DNA of 64,000 bases from Paenibacillus mucilaginosus 3016 (GTDB lineage Bacteria > Bacillota > Bacilli > Paenibacillales > NBRC-103111): assembly GCF_000250655.1 (NCBI RefSeq), contig NC_016935.1, forward strand, positions 8,016,001-8,080,000, in the 5' to 3' direction. A program made the position numbers and the translations under genes. Position 1 is the first letter of the stretch. Each line of letters begins with the position of its first letter. The notes under the pieces are model-generated. The model had not been told where the DNA came from. It saw nothing but the letters and a program-made list of their open reading frames with translations, and did not search any database. Shown here in pieces: positions 1 to 8,795 of this stretch.

Positions 1-90
1 CCGGTTGGCGCTGGCCTGCCAGCGGTTCCAGCCCTTCTTGTCGGTGCCCCGGCCTGTGCCGCCCTTGCCTTTTGCTTTACTCAGGTTCAT
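1..90 (-). CDS. DUF3934-like small basic protein, C-terminal part outside window
   Basis: The first 30 codons are visible. The peptide is Lys/Gly-rich and contains GKGGTGRGTDKKGWNRWQAS, which I recognise as the DUF3934 family, short basic proteins of unknown function in Bacillales. The ATG at 90 sits only two bases after a GGAG. A CTG at 84 is eight bases from that GGAG and would give the usual family start (SKAKGKGG), so a CTG start is possible. The gene runs off the left edge. Confidence 0.6.
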   Translation of the reverse strand, partial: MNLSKAKGKGGTGRGTDKKGWNRWQASANR

Positions 91-221
91 CACTCCATAG
101 TATATGCTGGGTAGGTTACTTCTAAGAGTCCTGGGCCGGCCAACCTGCCGATTGACGCAGCCCTCTCTCTCCTTGCCCTGGACCCCTGCCAAGATGTTGT
201 GTCGTTGCGCTTGCCCCTGGC

Positions 222-674
222 TTACTGCTGCTTCGTCGTCACCAGGCCGGCCCACTCGCCTTGGAGCCAGGCGTCGAACTCCTCGCCCTTCTCGCCCTCG
301 TAGGTGTCGTAGACATCGGTGCGGGTCTTCTGCAGCTTCTCCTTGAACTCCTCGTACGTATGGCCTTCCGGCAGACTCTTCTTCAGGCGCAGGAACACTT
401 TGTTCGCGCCCTTCACGAGCTCGCCCTTCTTGCGCGGCGGCAGCTTGACGTCTTCGCCGAACGCTCTCAGCTTGCGGAACGCCGCTTCCTGTACCGGGAA
501 CACCGCATCGCCCCGCAGGACATGCTTCAGCACGTTAATCGTCTGGTCGGTGTTGTACTTGCCCAGCTCCTCCACCGCGGCGAGGCGCTCTCTCCAGTTC
601 GAGGTGCGGTTGGCGGCTTTTTTCAGTTCATCATAGTTTTCGGGCAGTTCATACTGCACATCTTGGTTACTCAA
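222..674 (-). CDS. HEAT-repeat domain protein
   Basis: This is a 150-residue soluble protein. Residues about 25-75 form two helices of the HEAT/PBS-lyase type (RERLAAVEELGKY, then VFPVQEAAFRKLRAFG). The C-terminal half is charged and helical (EEFKEKLQKTRTDVYDTY). No catalytic motif or membrane segment is seen. An AAGGAG ten bases upstream supports the ATG at 674. It lies 33 bases after the Nudix gene and probably ends the transcript that begins at the CbiX gene. HEAT repeats usually mediate protein binding; the partner is unknown. Confidence 0.7.
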   Translation of the reverse strand: MSNQDVQYELPENYDELKKAANRTSNWRERLAAVEELGKYNTDQTINVLKHVLRGDAVFPVQEAAFRKLRAFGEDVKLPPRKKGELVKGANKVFLRLKKSLPEGHTYEEFKEKLQKTRTDVYDTYEGEKGEEFDAWLQGEWAGLVTTKQQ

Positions 675-707
675 TCGATTCAGTCTCCTTTGGGTTGGTT
701 GGTATGG

Positions 708-1160
708 TTAACGATTCATTCGGTTAAGCAGCTGCTCGATCGCCGGGACAGTAAAACAGGCCAGGTTGGCCGGAAGCGCATCGAGCGGGAACCAGCGAAT
801 GTCGCCGATGGCCCCGCCTTCCTCCATGTTGCGCAGCTCGCCGCCTAGGATCTCAGCTTCGTAGAGGGCCGACACCCAGTGCTCGTCCCGCTCGGGCCGG
901 ATCGTCTCGGCCATGCAGAGCAGGCATCTCACCTGGATATCGAGATTCACTTCTTCCTTGATCTCCCGGACGACACAGTCCTCGAGCCGTTCATAGGTGT
1001 CGAGCTTGCCGCCGGGAATGCTCCAGGTATCCTTCTCCGGCTCTCGATTGCGCAGCACGAGGAGAATCTCCTGGTTCTCATTGACGATGGCGGCGCCTAC
1101 ACCCATTCGGGGAGTAACCGACGCGGCAGCCTCAGCTGCAGGAGCAGGAGTCTTCGCCAT
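708..1160 (-). CDS. Nudix hydrolase
   Basis: A 150-residue Nudix-fold pyrophosphohydrolase. The Nudix box runs from about residue 48: GGKLDTYE, seven residues, then REIKEEVNL. Asn replaces the usual Gly near the end of the motif; the catalytic Arg and Glu residues are present. The family hydrolyses nucleoside diphosphates linked to another group; the substrate cannot be told here. The N-terminus (residues 1-18) is Ala/Pro-rich. Its ATG overlaps the rlmD stop by one base and a GGAGG lies four bases upstream, so it is probably translationally coupled to rlmD. Confidence 0.85.
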   Translation of the reverse strand: MAKTPAPAAEAAASVTPRMGVGAAIVNENQEILLVLRNREPEKDTWSIPGGKLDTYERLEDCVVREIKEEVNLDIQVRCLLCMAETIRPERDEHWVSALYEAEILGGELRNMEEGGAIGDIRWFPLDALPANLACFTVPAIEQLLNRMNR

Positions 1161-2665
1161 TAGGCCTCCCCCGCTTCCCCGCGGACCAATACCGCGACGC
1201 TCTCCACATGCACCGTGTGCGGGAACATGTCCACCGGCTGCACCTGCACGGTGCGGAAGCCGCCGTCCTCGAGCACGCGCAGGTCGCGGGCCAGGGTCGA
1301 CGGGTTACAGGAGACGTACACCACGCGCTCCGGCCGCATGGCGAGGATCGTCTCGAGCAGCGCGGGGTCGCAGCCCTTGCGCGGCGGGTCGACGACGATG
1401 ACGTCGGGGGCGATGCCCTTCCCGCGCCACGCCGGGATGACGACCTCGGCCGGGCCGGCCTCGAAGCTCGCGTTGCGGATGCCGTTCAGCCGCGCGTTCG
1501 CCCGCGCGTCCTCGATGGCCTCCGGCACGATCTCGACGCCGTAGACCTGGTCGGCCTTCTGCGCGAGGAAGAGCGAGATCGTCCCGATGCCGCAGTAGGC
1601 ATCGATGACGGTCTCCCGGCCCGTGAGCGCCGCGTATTCGAGCGCCTTGCCGTAGAGCACCTCGGTCTGCACCGGGTTCACCTGGTAGAAGGACCGGGCC
1701 GAGATGGCGAAGCGGATGTCGCCGATCGTGTCGTAGATGACGTCGCTGCCCCAGAGGGTGCGCGTCTCGTCACCGAAGATCACGTTGGTCTCGCGGGTGT
1801 TGATGTTCTGCACGATGCTGGTCACGCCCGGCACGTCGCGGCGGATCAGGCCGGTGAGCTCGTCCGCATGCGGCAGGTCGCGGCCGTTGGTCACGAGCAC
1901 GACCATGATCTCGCCCGTGTTGAAGCCGTAGCGGGCGATGACGTGGCGCAGCAGGCCGCGGCCGGTCTCTTCGCTGTACGGGCGGATGCCGAGCTCGCGG
2001 GCGATCTTCTTCACAGCGCCGACAACGGCGTCGTTGTTCTCATGCTGGATGAGACAGGCCTCCATGTCGATGATCCGGTGGCTGCCCTGGGCGTAGAAGC
2101 CGCCGACCAGGCCGCCCTCTTCGGTCTCGGCGAGGCCGATGGGTACCTGCGCCTTGTTGCGGTAGCGCCAAGGGTCGCTCATGCCGAGCGTAGGGTGCAC
2201 GATGATGCCCTCCTCGCGCTCGCCCACGACCTGCAGCTTGCCGATGCGCGTCAGGTTGTCGATGACGAGCTGGCGCTTCCAGCGCATCTGGGCCTCGTAG
2301 CTCAGGTGCTGGAGTTGGCAGCCGCCGCACTGTTTGTAGATCGGGCACGGGGCATCGATGCGGTCCGGGCTCGCTTCCAGAACCTCGAGCAGCTTGGCGT
2401 AGCCGTACTGCTTCTTGACCTTGACGACCTTGACCCGCACCTTCTCCCCCGGCAGCGCCCCAGGCACAAAAAGGGTATAGCCATTCACACGGCCTACCCC
2501 TTCCCCCTCGTGGCCGATACCGACGATATCGGCAGTATAGTCTTCATTCTTGGCGACCGGCAGTCCGCTGAGGTCTTCGGCCCCGGCGGGGCGGCCCGGC
2601 CGTTTATGGTTTGATTTTGTATCGGTAGTTTTCGTTCTCGTTGTCGGTTTCTTCGATCTCGTCAT
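1160..2665 (-). CDS. rlmD: 23S rRNA (uracil-5)-methyltransferase, RlmD/RlmCD family
   Basis: A 501-residue SAM-dependent RNA m5U methyltransferase. A TRAM RNA-binding domain (about 40-100) is followed by iron-sulfur cysteines C107, C113 and C116 ([10 protein letters not shown]) and probably the Cys in DMEACLIQ. The SAM motif is [14 protein letters not shown]. The catalytic Cys lies in [14 protein letters not shown], after DPPRKGCDP. Bacillus has one such enzyme (RlmCD) acting on two 23S positions; which positions apply here is not shown. The first 40 residues are a basic tail. The ATG at 2665 lies inside dagK, giving a 62-base overlap, but a GGAG nine bases upstream supports it. Confidence 0.9.
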   Translation of the reverse strand: MTRSKKPTTRTKTTDTKSNHKRPGRPAGAEDLSGLPVAKNEDYTADIVGIGHEGEGVGRVNGYTLFVPGALPGEKVRVKVVKVKKQYGYAKLLEVLEASPDRIDAPCPIYKQCGGCQLQHLSYEAQMRWKRQLVIDNLTRIGKLQVVGEREEGIIVHPTLGMSDPWRYRNKAQVPIGLAETEEGGLVGGFYAQGSHRIIDMEACLIQHENNDAVVGAVKKIARELGIRPYSEETGRGLLRHVIARYGFNTGEIMVVLVTNGRDLPHADELTGLIRRDVPGVTSIVQNINTRETNVIFGDETRTLWGSDVIYDTIGDIRFAISARSFYQVNPVQTEVLYGKALEYAALTGRETVIDAYCGIGTISLFLAQKADQVYGVEIVPEAIEDARANARLNGIRNASFEAGPAEVVIPAWRGKGIAPDVIVVDPPRKGCDPALLETILAMRPERVVYVSCNPSTLARDLRVLEDGGFRTVQVQPVDMFPHTVHVESVAVLVRGEAGEA

Positions 2666-3641
2666 CTTCGTCCACTCCGGGTTTCGTTTTCCAAGGCAGC
2701 TTCATCAGGTTGATCGCTGGGGTCTTATACGTAGACTGCCCGGTTTCATCCACAAAAATATGCAGGTGCTGCGGCAGGTTGGTGAATACGCACGGCAGCG
2801 TGCCGCCGAACTCGCCGTCCAGGTTGACCTGCACGTAGTCCGGGGACGTGACCTGGATCTGCTTCGTCTGCAGGTAGATGACGTTCGGGTCGGCGAGATG
2901 CTCGCCGCGCAGCGCCAGGGTCACGACACGGATGAACTCCGCGAGGTTGCACTTGCGCAGCACGAGCACGTCGAACATGCCGTCGCTCAGCGATGCGTCC
3001 GGCGCCAGGCGCTCGAACCCGCCGACGGAGTTGGAGTTCGAGATGAGGAACAGCATGACCTCCTCGTGAAGCTCCACCTCCGCGGTCTTGATGTACAGCT
3101 CGATGGGCCGCAGGCGCGGCAGCTTCTCGAGCCCCTTCATATAATAAGCCAGCTGGCCGATCATCGTCTTGAGCTTGCTCGGCACCTCGTACGTGAGCTC
3201 GGTCATCGACCCGCCGCCCGCAATATTGATGAAGTACCGCTGGTTCACCTTGCCCACGTCGATCACCCGAGAGTGCTGGCGCAGGATCACATCCACGGCG
3301 GCGTCCCAGTTCCGGGGAATGTTCAGCGCCCGGGCAAAATCGTTCGTCGTCCCCAGCGGAATAATCCCGAGGGGCGGACGGTAATCCTTCTCGGCCATCC
3401 CGTTGATGACCTCATACAGCGTGCCGTCCCCGCCGGCCGCGATGATGATATCGAAGCCCCGCTCGACCGCTTCGGCCGCCGCCAGGGTGGCGTCCCCTTC
3501 GCCGATAGTCGCATGTGTGCTCGTCTCGAGGCCCCCGCGCTCGAGGCGCTGCAGCACGTCCGGCAGCCGCTTGCGCATCTCCTCCCGCCCCGAGGAGGGA
3601 TTGTAGATCAGCCTTGCCCGTTTTGCCATTCTCTCTCTCAC
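2604..3641 (-). CDS. dagK: Diacylglycerol kinase, DagK/YegS family
   Basis: A 345-residue soluble lipid kinase that recycles diacylglycerol to phosphatidic acid during lipoteichoic acid synthesis. The nucleotide-binding GGDGT is at 70-74, the [12 protein letters not shown] motif follows near 97-108, and DGEFGGTLP is near 270. The tail is strongly acidic ([14 protein letters not shown]). It overlaps the CbiX gene by four bases (ATGA), so the two are coupled. The start could also be the fifth codon (MAKRARL, base 3629). In other Bacillales dagK often sits beside the rlmD homologue, as here. Confidence 0.9.
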   Translation of the reverse strand: MRERMAKRARLIYNPSSGREEMRKRLPDVLQRLERGGLETSTHATIGEGDATLAAAEAVERGFDIIIAAGGDGTLYEVINGMAEKDYRPPLGIIPLGTTNDFARALNIPRNWDAAVDVILRQHSRVIDVGKVNQRYFINIAGGGSMTELTYEVPSKLKTMIGQLAYYMKGLEKLPRLRPIELYIKTAEVELHEEVMLFLISNSNSVGGFERLAPDASLSDGMFDVLVLRKCNLAEFIRVVTLALRGEHLADPNVIYLQTKQIQVTSPDYVQVNLDGEFGGTLPCVFTNLPQHLHIFVDETGQSTYKTPAINLMKLPWKTKPGVDEDDEIEETDNENENYRYKIKP

Positions 3642-4414
3642 CCGTTCATTTCGAAGTTGATATAGGATAAGGCCCGGCGCTCGATCCAGCGGGAGATGCC
3701 CGGATGAGGCAGCATCGCCGCCCCGTTGTACCGGTACTCCCAGCCGGCCAGCCGCTCAGGAATCACTTCTCGTGTAAAATAGCCCTCGCTCAGAAACACC
3801 GGCGCCACGATCACCCGGCAGTCCGGTCTCTGCTTCTTCCACAGCCGCATCTTGAACGCCGTCTGGTCCGGCAGCAGCATCGCATAGTCCGCTTCGGCAT
3901 AGCCGCCGAGCGCCTGGATCCGCACTGCAAGCCCCTCAAGCACCCGGCGCCACTGGAGGTGGAAGCCCTTCTCGATGCTCCCGTGGCCCACGAGCAGCAG
4001 GATCTCCCGCGGCGGGTCTTCGGACAGCGGGCTGACCTTGCCCTGCAGAATCTCCGCCACTTCCGCGTCGTCGTCCATCGGATCGGCCATATGTACCCGC
4101 GCCCGGATCTCAAACGGCTCCATGTCGGTCGGCAGCAGCGGCGCATCCTTCACGCCGAGGGCATACGAAATCTCGTCAATGTGCGTACTGCCCGAAGAGA
4201 CGAACAGGGGCACAACGACGAGGTCCGTGCAGCCCAGGCTCTCCAGATGGGTGATCCCGTCCTGGATGAGCCGCCCTTCCACGATCTCGAGGAAGGAAGA
4301 ATAGATCGGCACCCCGTCCGGCAGCTGCACCGCATCGACCGCTTCGTCGACGAGGCGCACCCAATCCGCGCTCCGGGAGCCGTGACTTATCACTAATATA
4401 CCGTATTTTACCAC
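3638..4414 (-). CDS. Sirohydrochlorin chelatase, CbiX/SirB family
   Basis: A 258-residue class II chelatase built from two tandem CbiX domains. Each half keeps a metal-binding His: VISHGSRS (about 11) and LLLVGHGSIEKGF (about 143). The family inserts Co2+ or Fe2+ into sirohydrochlorin for cobalamin or siroheme. No other tetrapyrrole gene is in view, so the metal cannot be assigned. It appears to be the first gene of a five-gene minus-strand run, with a GGAGG upstream of the ATG (CAGGAGGGATAC). Confidence 0.85.
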   Translation of the reverse strand: MVKYGILVISHGSRSADWVRLVDEAVDAVQLPDGVPIYSSFLEIVEGRLIQDGITHLESLGCTDLVVVPLFVSSGSTHIDEISYALGVKDAPLLPTDMEPFEIRARVHMADPMDDDAEVAEILQGKVSPLSEDPPREILLLVGHGSIEKGFHLQWRRVLEGLAVRIQALGGYAEADYAMLLPDQTAFKMRLWKKQRPDCRVIVAPVFLSEGYFTREVIPERLAGWEYRYNGAAMLPHPGISRWIERRALSYINFEMNG

Positions 4415-4638
4415 GCCGTATCCCTCCTGACACCCTCCGGGTCCGCCTAATGTTGCAGCCCGTCCCTATTCCTGCCCAAGACAACGCCAAAAATCCCGCT
4501 CGGCCTGGGAGACGGGACGGTGGTGCGGTACAGCCGCACGCCTTGGAACGCTGGGCAGGGCGCCCTTCCCCCGCACCACTGCAGAGAAAAAAGAGCGCCC
4601 CGCCTTCCGTTCATGTACCTTGCCTGGCTGACCCGGAT

Positions 4639-4929
4639 CTATCGGCCGAGCCGCTCCAGCGTCATTTTGTACCCGTCATTGCCGTAGTTGAGGCACCGCT
4701 TCACGCGCGAGATCGTCGCCGTCGAGGCGCCCGTCTCCGCTTCGATCTGGTTGTATGTATTGCCCTTGCGGAGCATACGTGCCACCTCAAGCCGCTGGGA
4801 GAGCGATTGGATCTCGTTCACCGTGCACAGGTCGTCAAAAAATACATAGCATTCTTCTATATCCTTCAGCGTAAGGATCGCCTCGAACAGCTGATCAATC
4901 GCCTTGTCGTTCAACTTCTTCAGTTGCAT
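4639..4929 (-). CDS. yerC: TrpR/YerC-family small DNA-binding protein
   Basis: A 96-residue Trp-repressor-fold protein. The helix-turn-helix is near residues 60-85 (GNTYNQIEAETGASTATISR). The family is widespread in Firmicutes and its ligand is unknown. I chose the ATG at 4929 (MQLKKLND) because it matches the family start and follows AAGGA. An ATG at 5067 would add 46 residues, but that extension is encoded by a 12-base repeat and is probably 5' leader. In Bacillus the gene neighbours yerB; here a YerB-like gene lies 47 kb away. Confidence 0.85.
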   Translation of the reverse strand: MQLKKLNDKAIDQLFEAILTLKDIEECYVFFDDLCTVNEIQSLSQRLEVARMLRKGNTYNQIEAETGASTATISRVKRCLNYGNDGYKMTLERLGR

Positions 4930-5006
4930 GGTTCCTTCAACCCCTTGATGGTCTGCTGATAATCCGCGTTCTGCCATCCGGAAGGACGTCAGAGGCTGCT
5001 GGATCT

Positions 5007-5064
5007 GAACATAATTCCGAACACAATTTTGAACATAATTTCTTGCAATCTTGAACATATTCGA
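5007..5064. repeat. 12-base repeats of GAACATAATT upstream of yerC
   Basis: Three adjacent 12-base units (GAACATAATTCC, GAACACAATTTT, GAACATAATTTC at 5007, 5019, 5031) are followed by a fourth copy at 5053. They lie 80-135 bases upstream of the yerC start. The even phasing suggests several binding sites for one protein, perhaps YerC itself; this is inference. Confidence 0.55.
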
Positions 5065-5152
5065 CAACCGGGACGAGATTCCTTCCTTTAGGTTGGCGAA
5101 ACGTTACAATTTTCCTGCGGTGACGGACTAAACCGCCTGATGGGCAAAAATC

Positions 5153-5170
5153 CCTGTCACCCGTGACAGG
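5153..5170. promoter_or_regulatory. Palindrome CCTGTCAC-CC-GTGACAGG
   Basis: Eight-base perfect arms with a two-base centre lie in the divergent region between yerC and the YqfQ-like gene. No T-run follows, so it looks like an operator rather than a terminator. The binding protein is unknown. Confidence 0.4.
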
Positions 5171-5236
5171 AGTCCATACCGTTCATTCGCCTATCACATA
5201 CAGTATACAAGGAAACCGACTGCAGAGGAAAGCACG

Positions 5237-5887
5237 ATGCCCCTCAATATGCGACAAGACTATGAAAAAAAAGGTTGTGAAACCATGAATTATCGGAGAC
5301 AAACGATCGGCAACGGCGGAGCGCGGGACACAAGGCACTATGCGGCACGCTCCTCGAATTATTATGACGGCCGGTACCCCGGCCTGCAGCGGGCCCACAC
5401 CCGCAGCTTCCTGCAGGGCGCGGCGCCCGGCGGCGACTTCACCGGCGGTGGCGGAGCGGACTATCCAGGCCTGGGCGGCCAGCTGCCGGCCACGCAGGCC
5501 CTCGTGCCGCAGAGCGGCGGAGGCGGCCTCGGCGGGCTGTTCGGCGGCGGTGGCGGAGGCCAGGCCGGCGGTGGCGGGCTGGCAGGCCTGCTCGGCGGCG
5601 GCGGTGGAGGCACCGGCTCCTTCAACATCGGCCAGATCAAGGACATCGTCGACCGGCTGGGCGGCGTGGAAGGCATCGTCAGCACATTCGGTAAGGTGCA
5701 GACCGTGGTGCAGAGCATGTCGCAGATGGCCCCGATGATCAAGCTGCTGCTCGGCTCCTTCGGCAAGGGCAAGAAGAGCGATGCGGAGGCTTCGGACGAC
5801 GGCGACGGGCTGGCCGGTACACGCCGCAAACGCCGCAAGCGCAAAGGCCCCGTACGCGGACGCCGCCGCAGAAGCACGAAGCGCTAG
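5237..5887 (+). CDS. yqfQ: VrrA/YqfQ-family glycine-rich protein
   Basis: A 216-residue protein in three parts: a polar N-terminus (1-65), a glycine-rich stretch (about 66-130, runs of GGGGG), and a conserved C-terminal helical segment (IKDIVDRLGGVEGIVSTFGK, then MAPMIKLLLGSF) typical of YqfQ/VrrA proteins, ending in a very basic tail (RRKRRKRKGP). YqfQ-type proteins are linked to sporulation in Bacillus; the role is not proven. The ATG at 5237 has GAGGA seven bases upstream; a second ATG at 5285 has only a weak site. A hairpin terminator follows. Confidence 0.7.
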   Translation: MPLNMRQDYEKKGCETMNYRRQTIGNGGARDTRHYAARSSNYYDGRYPGLQRAHTRSFLQGAAPGGDFTGGGGADYPGLGGQLPATQALVPQSGGGGLGGLFGGGGGGQAGGGGLAGLLGGGGGGTGSFNIGQIKDIVDRLGGVEGIVSTFGKVQTVVQSMSQMAPMIKLLLGSFGKGKKSDAEASDDGDGLAGTRRKRRKRKGPVRGRRRRSTKR

Positions 5888-5903
5888 AGTAAGTTAGCAG
5901 GAT

Positions 5904-5935
5904 AGCCGCACCGGTGTGACGCCGGTGCGGCTCTT
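5904..5935 (+). terminator. Rho-independent terminator after the YqfQ-like gene
   Basis: Perfect 11-base stem (AGCCGCACCGG / CCGGTGCGGCT) with a seven-base loop, then a weak T-containing tail (CTTCGT), 17 bases after the stop codon. Confidence 0.65.
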
Positions 5936-6010
5936 CGTGCTGAGCGGCTGCAGCTGGTATATGCTTCCTATTGTTCCACGCGCCGGGTGAACCTAAACCC
6001 GGTGTGCGTT

Positions 6011-6040
6011 TTGCCATACCGGGCCCCTTTCTGCTAAACT
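6011..6040 (+). promoter_or_regulatory. Possible SigA promoter for namA
   Basis: TTGCCA at 6011-6016 and TAAACT at 6035-6040 with an 18-base spacer, about 68 bases before the namA ATG. Both hexamers deviate from consensus. Confidence 0.35.
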
Positions 6041-6107
6041 AAAGTAAGCATGGCACCTCATGTTACATACTAACCAAATTACCGAAGAGAAGGATGTGGA
6101 GGATTCA

Positions 6108-7115
6108 ATGCTGTTTACCCCGTTTACCATCAAAGGACTGACCCTGAAGAACCGGATCGTGATGTCTCCGATGTGCATGTATTCGTGCATGGATGAATCC
6201 GGCCTTGTCCAGGATTGGCATAAAATTCACTATCCGGCGCGTGCGGTGGGCCAGGTCGGCCTGCTCATCGTCGAGGCTTCGGCGGTCACTCCGCAGGGCC
6301 GCATCTCCGTGCACGACCTCGGCATCTGGAGCGATGCTCACGTGGAGGGCCACCGCGAGCTCGTCCGCCTCGTGCACGGCCAGGGCTCGAAGATCGGCAT
6401 CCAGATCGCCCACGCCGGACGTAAGAGCGAAGTGCCGGGAGCGATCGTCGCCCCGTCGGCGATCCCGTTCGACGAGAAGTCCCGCACGCCGGAAGCGCTG
6501 AGCTCCGAGGGCGTCGCCGAGACGATCGAAGCGTTCGTGCAGGCCGCACGCCGGGCGAAGGAAGCCGGCTATGACGTCATCGAGATTCACGGCGCGCACG
6601 GCTACCTCATCAACGAGTTCCTCTCGCCGCTGAGCAACCGCCGCGAAGACGGATACGGCGGAGACCGCGACAAGCGCTACCGCTTCCTCCGCGAAGTCAT
6701 CGACGGCGTGAAGACCGTGTGGGACGGCCCGCTGTTCGTCCGCGTCTCCACGAACGAGTACCATCCGGAAGGCAACACGCCGGATGACTATGCCTACTAC
6801 GCCCGCCTCATGAAGGACCAAGGCGTCGACCTCATCGACTGCTCGTCGGGAGGAACCGTACCGGCGGCCATCAAGCCGTTCCCGGGCTACCAGGTGCCGC
6901 TCGCGGAGAAGATCCGCCGCGAAGCCGGGATCGCCACCGGGGCGGTGGGCCTGATCACCGAAGCGCAGCAGGCTGAGGAGATTCTGCAGAACGAGCGCGC
7001 CGATCTCGTGTTCCTCGGACGCGAGCTGCTCCGCGATCCGTACTGGCCGCGCACGGCCGCCAAGGCGCTCCGCGTGGAGATCGAAGGACCAACGCAGTAC
7101 GGCCGGGGCTGGTAA
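6108..7115 (+). CDS. namA: NADPH dehydrogenase / ene-reductase, YqjM (OYE) family
   Basis: A 335-residue FMN-dependent old-yellow-enzyme that reduces activated C=C bonds, probably in detoxification of electrophiles. Diagnostic residues of the thermophilic-like class are present: Cys23 and Tyr25 (SPMCMYS), the substrate-binding His pair in [13 protein letters not shown], and the C-terminal Arg-Trp (YGRGW) that reaches across the dimer. The ATG at 6108 has GGAGG five bases upstream and matches the YqjM start; an ATG at 6060 has no ribosome site. It stands alone, between two terminators. Confidence 0.92.
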   Translation: MLFTPFTIKGLTLKNRIVMSPMCMYSCMDESGLVQDWHKIHYPARAVGQVGLLIVEASAVTPQGRISVHDLGIWSDAHVEGHRELVRLVHGQGSKIGIQIAHAGRKSEVPGAIVAPSAIPFDEKSRTPEALSSEGVAETIEAFVQAARRAKEAGYDVIEIHGAHGYLINEFLSPLSNRREDGYGGDRDKRYRFLREVIDGVKTVWDGPLFVRVSTNEYHPEGNTPDDYAYYARLMKDQGVDLIDCSSGGTVPAAIKPFPGYQVPLAEKIRREAGIATGAVGLITEAQQAEEILQNERADLVFLGRELLRDPYWPRTAAKALRVEIEGPTQYGRGW

Positions 7116-7130
7116 TCGTTTGAATTGAAC

Positions 7131-7199
7131 AAAGCCGGAGCGCCTCTCCGCATCCGCCCTCTCACCGGAGGAACGGAGCGGGAGCACTCCGGCTTTTTA
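7131..7199 (+). terminator. Terminator after namA
   Basis: Arms AAAGCCGGAG (7131-7140) and CTCCGGCTTT (7187-7196) followed by a T-run. The loop is long (46 bases). The A-rich 5' flank means it may also act for the converging kinase gene. Confidence 0.7.
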
Positions 7200-7291
7200 T
7201 TGCCTATGTATTGATGCCTTCCCGCCCCTTCGCCATCTGCAGCGCTTGCCGGTCCGGTGCCTCTTTTTGATATGCAGAAGGGTTTCTTGCG

Positions 7292-8563
7292 TCAGACAGC
7301 GCTTCCAAACTTTTCCGCCGGATTTACTTTGGGCAGCACAATCGTGAATTCCGTGCCCGCACCCTTCTTGCTGTGAATGTCGATCCTGCCGTTCATCGCC
7401 TTGATGATGCTGAAGGCGACCATGGTGCCGAGCCCGGTCCCTCTCTCCTTCGTGGTATAGAAGGCCTTGCCGAGCCGGCTGACTTCCTCCGGCGTCATCC
7501 CCGTACCGTTGTCGCGGATCCGCACTTCCACCTTGTTCTGCAGCGCATGAATCCCGATTCGCAGCTTGCCTCCTTCGGGCATGGCCTCGATGGAATTTTT
7601 GACGAGATTGATCAGGCATTGACGGAACTTCTGCCGTTCGCCGAGCACCCAGTTATGCTCCGGACAGTCCGTCTCGATCTCGACTTCCCCGAACAGCGCA
7701 TAGGGCTGCAGCACCCCGCTAACGTAGCGGATCTCGTCTTCGACCTCAAGCTCCTCGAGCCGGTCCGCATCCGGCTTGGCGTAAGCCAGGTAATCGCCAA
7801 TGATCTCCTGCGCCCGGTCGAGTTCTTCCAGCGCGAGCGTCATGAACCGGCTCTCCTTCTCGGACTTCGCCGAGGTCAGCAGCAGCTGCAGGAACCCCCG
7901 GGCCACCGTCAGCGGATTGCGCACCTCGTGGGACACGCTGGCCGCCAGGTCGCTGATCACCCGCATCTTCTCGGCCTGCCGGATCTCCCGGCGGATCGCA
8001 TGGGCTTCAATGTCCTTTTCGATGAAATAGATCACGATCCATGTCCCCACAGCCTGGATTCCCATCACCGTCAGGAACTGTTCGACCAGCTCCCAGGTCA
8101 GGAGGACGTCCTGAAAGATCAGCGGTTTGCCGAACAGCAGCATCGGCACCGGGGCGATCGACAGGGCGATCACCAATATCATCCGGACCGCGGGCGGACG
8201 CGAGGTGAACTTCCTGCGCGCAAGCATCAGCAGCGGGAAGAGCAGCGCCAGAATGAACAGCTGGCCGAAGAACCCGTCGCCCCCCATCCACCAGCGGTAG
8301 GCCACCATAACCCCCACAAGCACGGCCGAATGGCGCAGGCTTCCATACAGTGCCGCAATCGCCAGCACCGTAAACCGGAAATCAAAGTAGTACCCGTCCG
8401 ACATCACCACGGGAAAATTCATGCAGAGCAGCATCGCACCTGCCCCAAGCATCAGCATGACAGGACCGTCCTGGTTGAAGCGCCGCCTCCCCTCCCAGAA
8501 TACCTGAAACAAAAAGATAGGGAAGATCAAAAACAGAATGTTGCTAAACAAGCTGGTCAGCAT
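7292..8563 (-). CDS. Membrane sensor histidine kinase (5TMR-LYT type)
   Basis: A 423-residue kinase. About six hydrophobic segments fill residues 1-185, the 5TMR-LYT layout of LytS/KinB-like sensors, with almost no extracellular domain. The phospho-acceptor His is H212 in SVSHEVRNPLTVARGF. The ATPase domain has the N box (INLVKNSIEAM), G1 (DNGTGM) and G2 (GTGLG). No response regulator is adjacent, as for the orphan Kin kinases that feed Spo0A; a role in sporulation signalling is inference. The ATG at 8563 is preceded by AAGAGGG; an ATG 14 codons upstream lacks a site. Confidence 0.85.
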   Translation of the reverse strand: MLTSLFSNILFLIFPIFLFQVFWEGRRRFNQDGPVMLMLGAGAMLLCMNFPVVMSDGYYFDFRFTVLAIAALYGSLRHSAVLVGVMVAYRWWMGGDGFFGQLFILALLFPLLMLARRKFTSRPPAVRMILVIALSIAPVPMLLFGKPLIFQDVLLTWELVEQFLTVMGIQAVGTWIVIYFIEKDIEAHAIRREIRQAEKMRVISDLAASVSHEVRNPLTVARGFLQLLLTSAKSEKESRFMTLALEELDRAQEIIGDYLAYAKPDADRLEELEVEDEIRYVSGVLQPYALFGEVEIETDCPEHNWVLGERQKFRQCLINLVKNSIEAMPEGGKLRIGIHALQNKVEVRIRDNGTGMTPEEVSRLGKAFYTTKERGTGLGTMVAFSIIKAMNGRIDIHSKKGAGTEFTIVLPKVNPAEKFGSAV

Positions 8564-8726
8564 CTCTATCCCTCTTCTTTTGGATGAGCCTCTCCCGAAA
8601 GCCATCAGACCCCCAACCGGTCTGTTTCATTGTTGTACTTCCGGTGCCCCTGGATGTGTTTCCCATCTATGTAAATACCCGGTGAACCCACGTCCACAAG
8701 GGTATGCTACCGAACCTTAGTATAGC

Positions 8727-8763
8727 AAAAACGGCCCGGAACGGGCACCCCTCCGGGGGCCGT
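8727..8763 (-). terminator. Terminator after the ThuA gene
   Basis: Read on the minus strand, ACGGCCCCCGG pairs with CCGGGCCGT and is followed by TTTTTGC, 33 bases after the ThuA stop. Confidence 0.75.
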
Positions 8764-8795
8764 CCGAGCCTGACAAAAGTGCACAAAAATTTTTG

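Noticed and set aside
1208-2614. A 468-codon open frame on the plus strand
   Set aside because: Antisense to rlmD; no ribosome site or domain.
4930-5067. N-terminal 46-residue extension of YerC
   Set aside because: It is encoded by 12-base repeats, has no ribosome site at 5067, and YerC relatives start at MQL.
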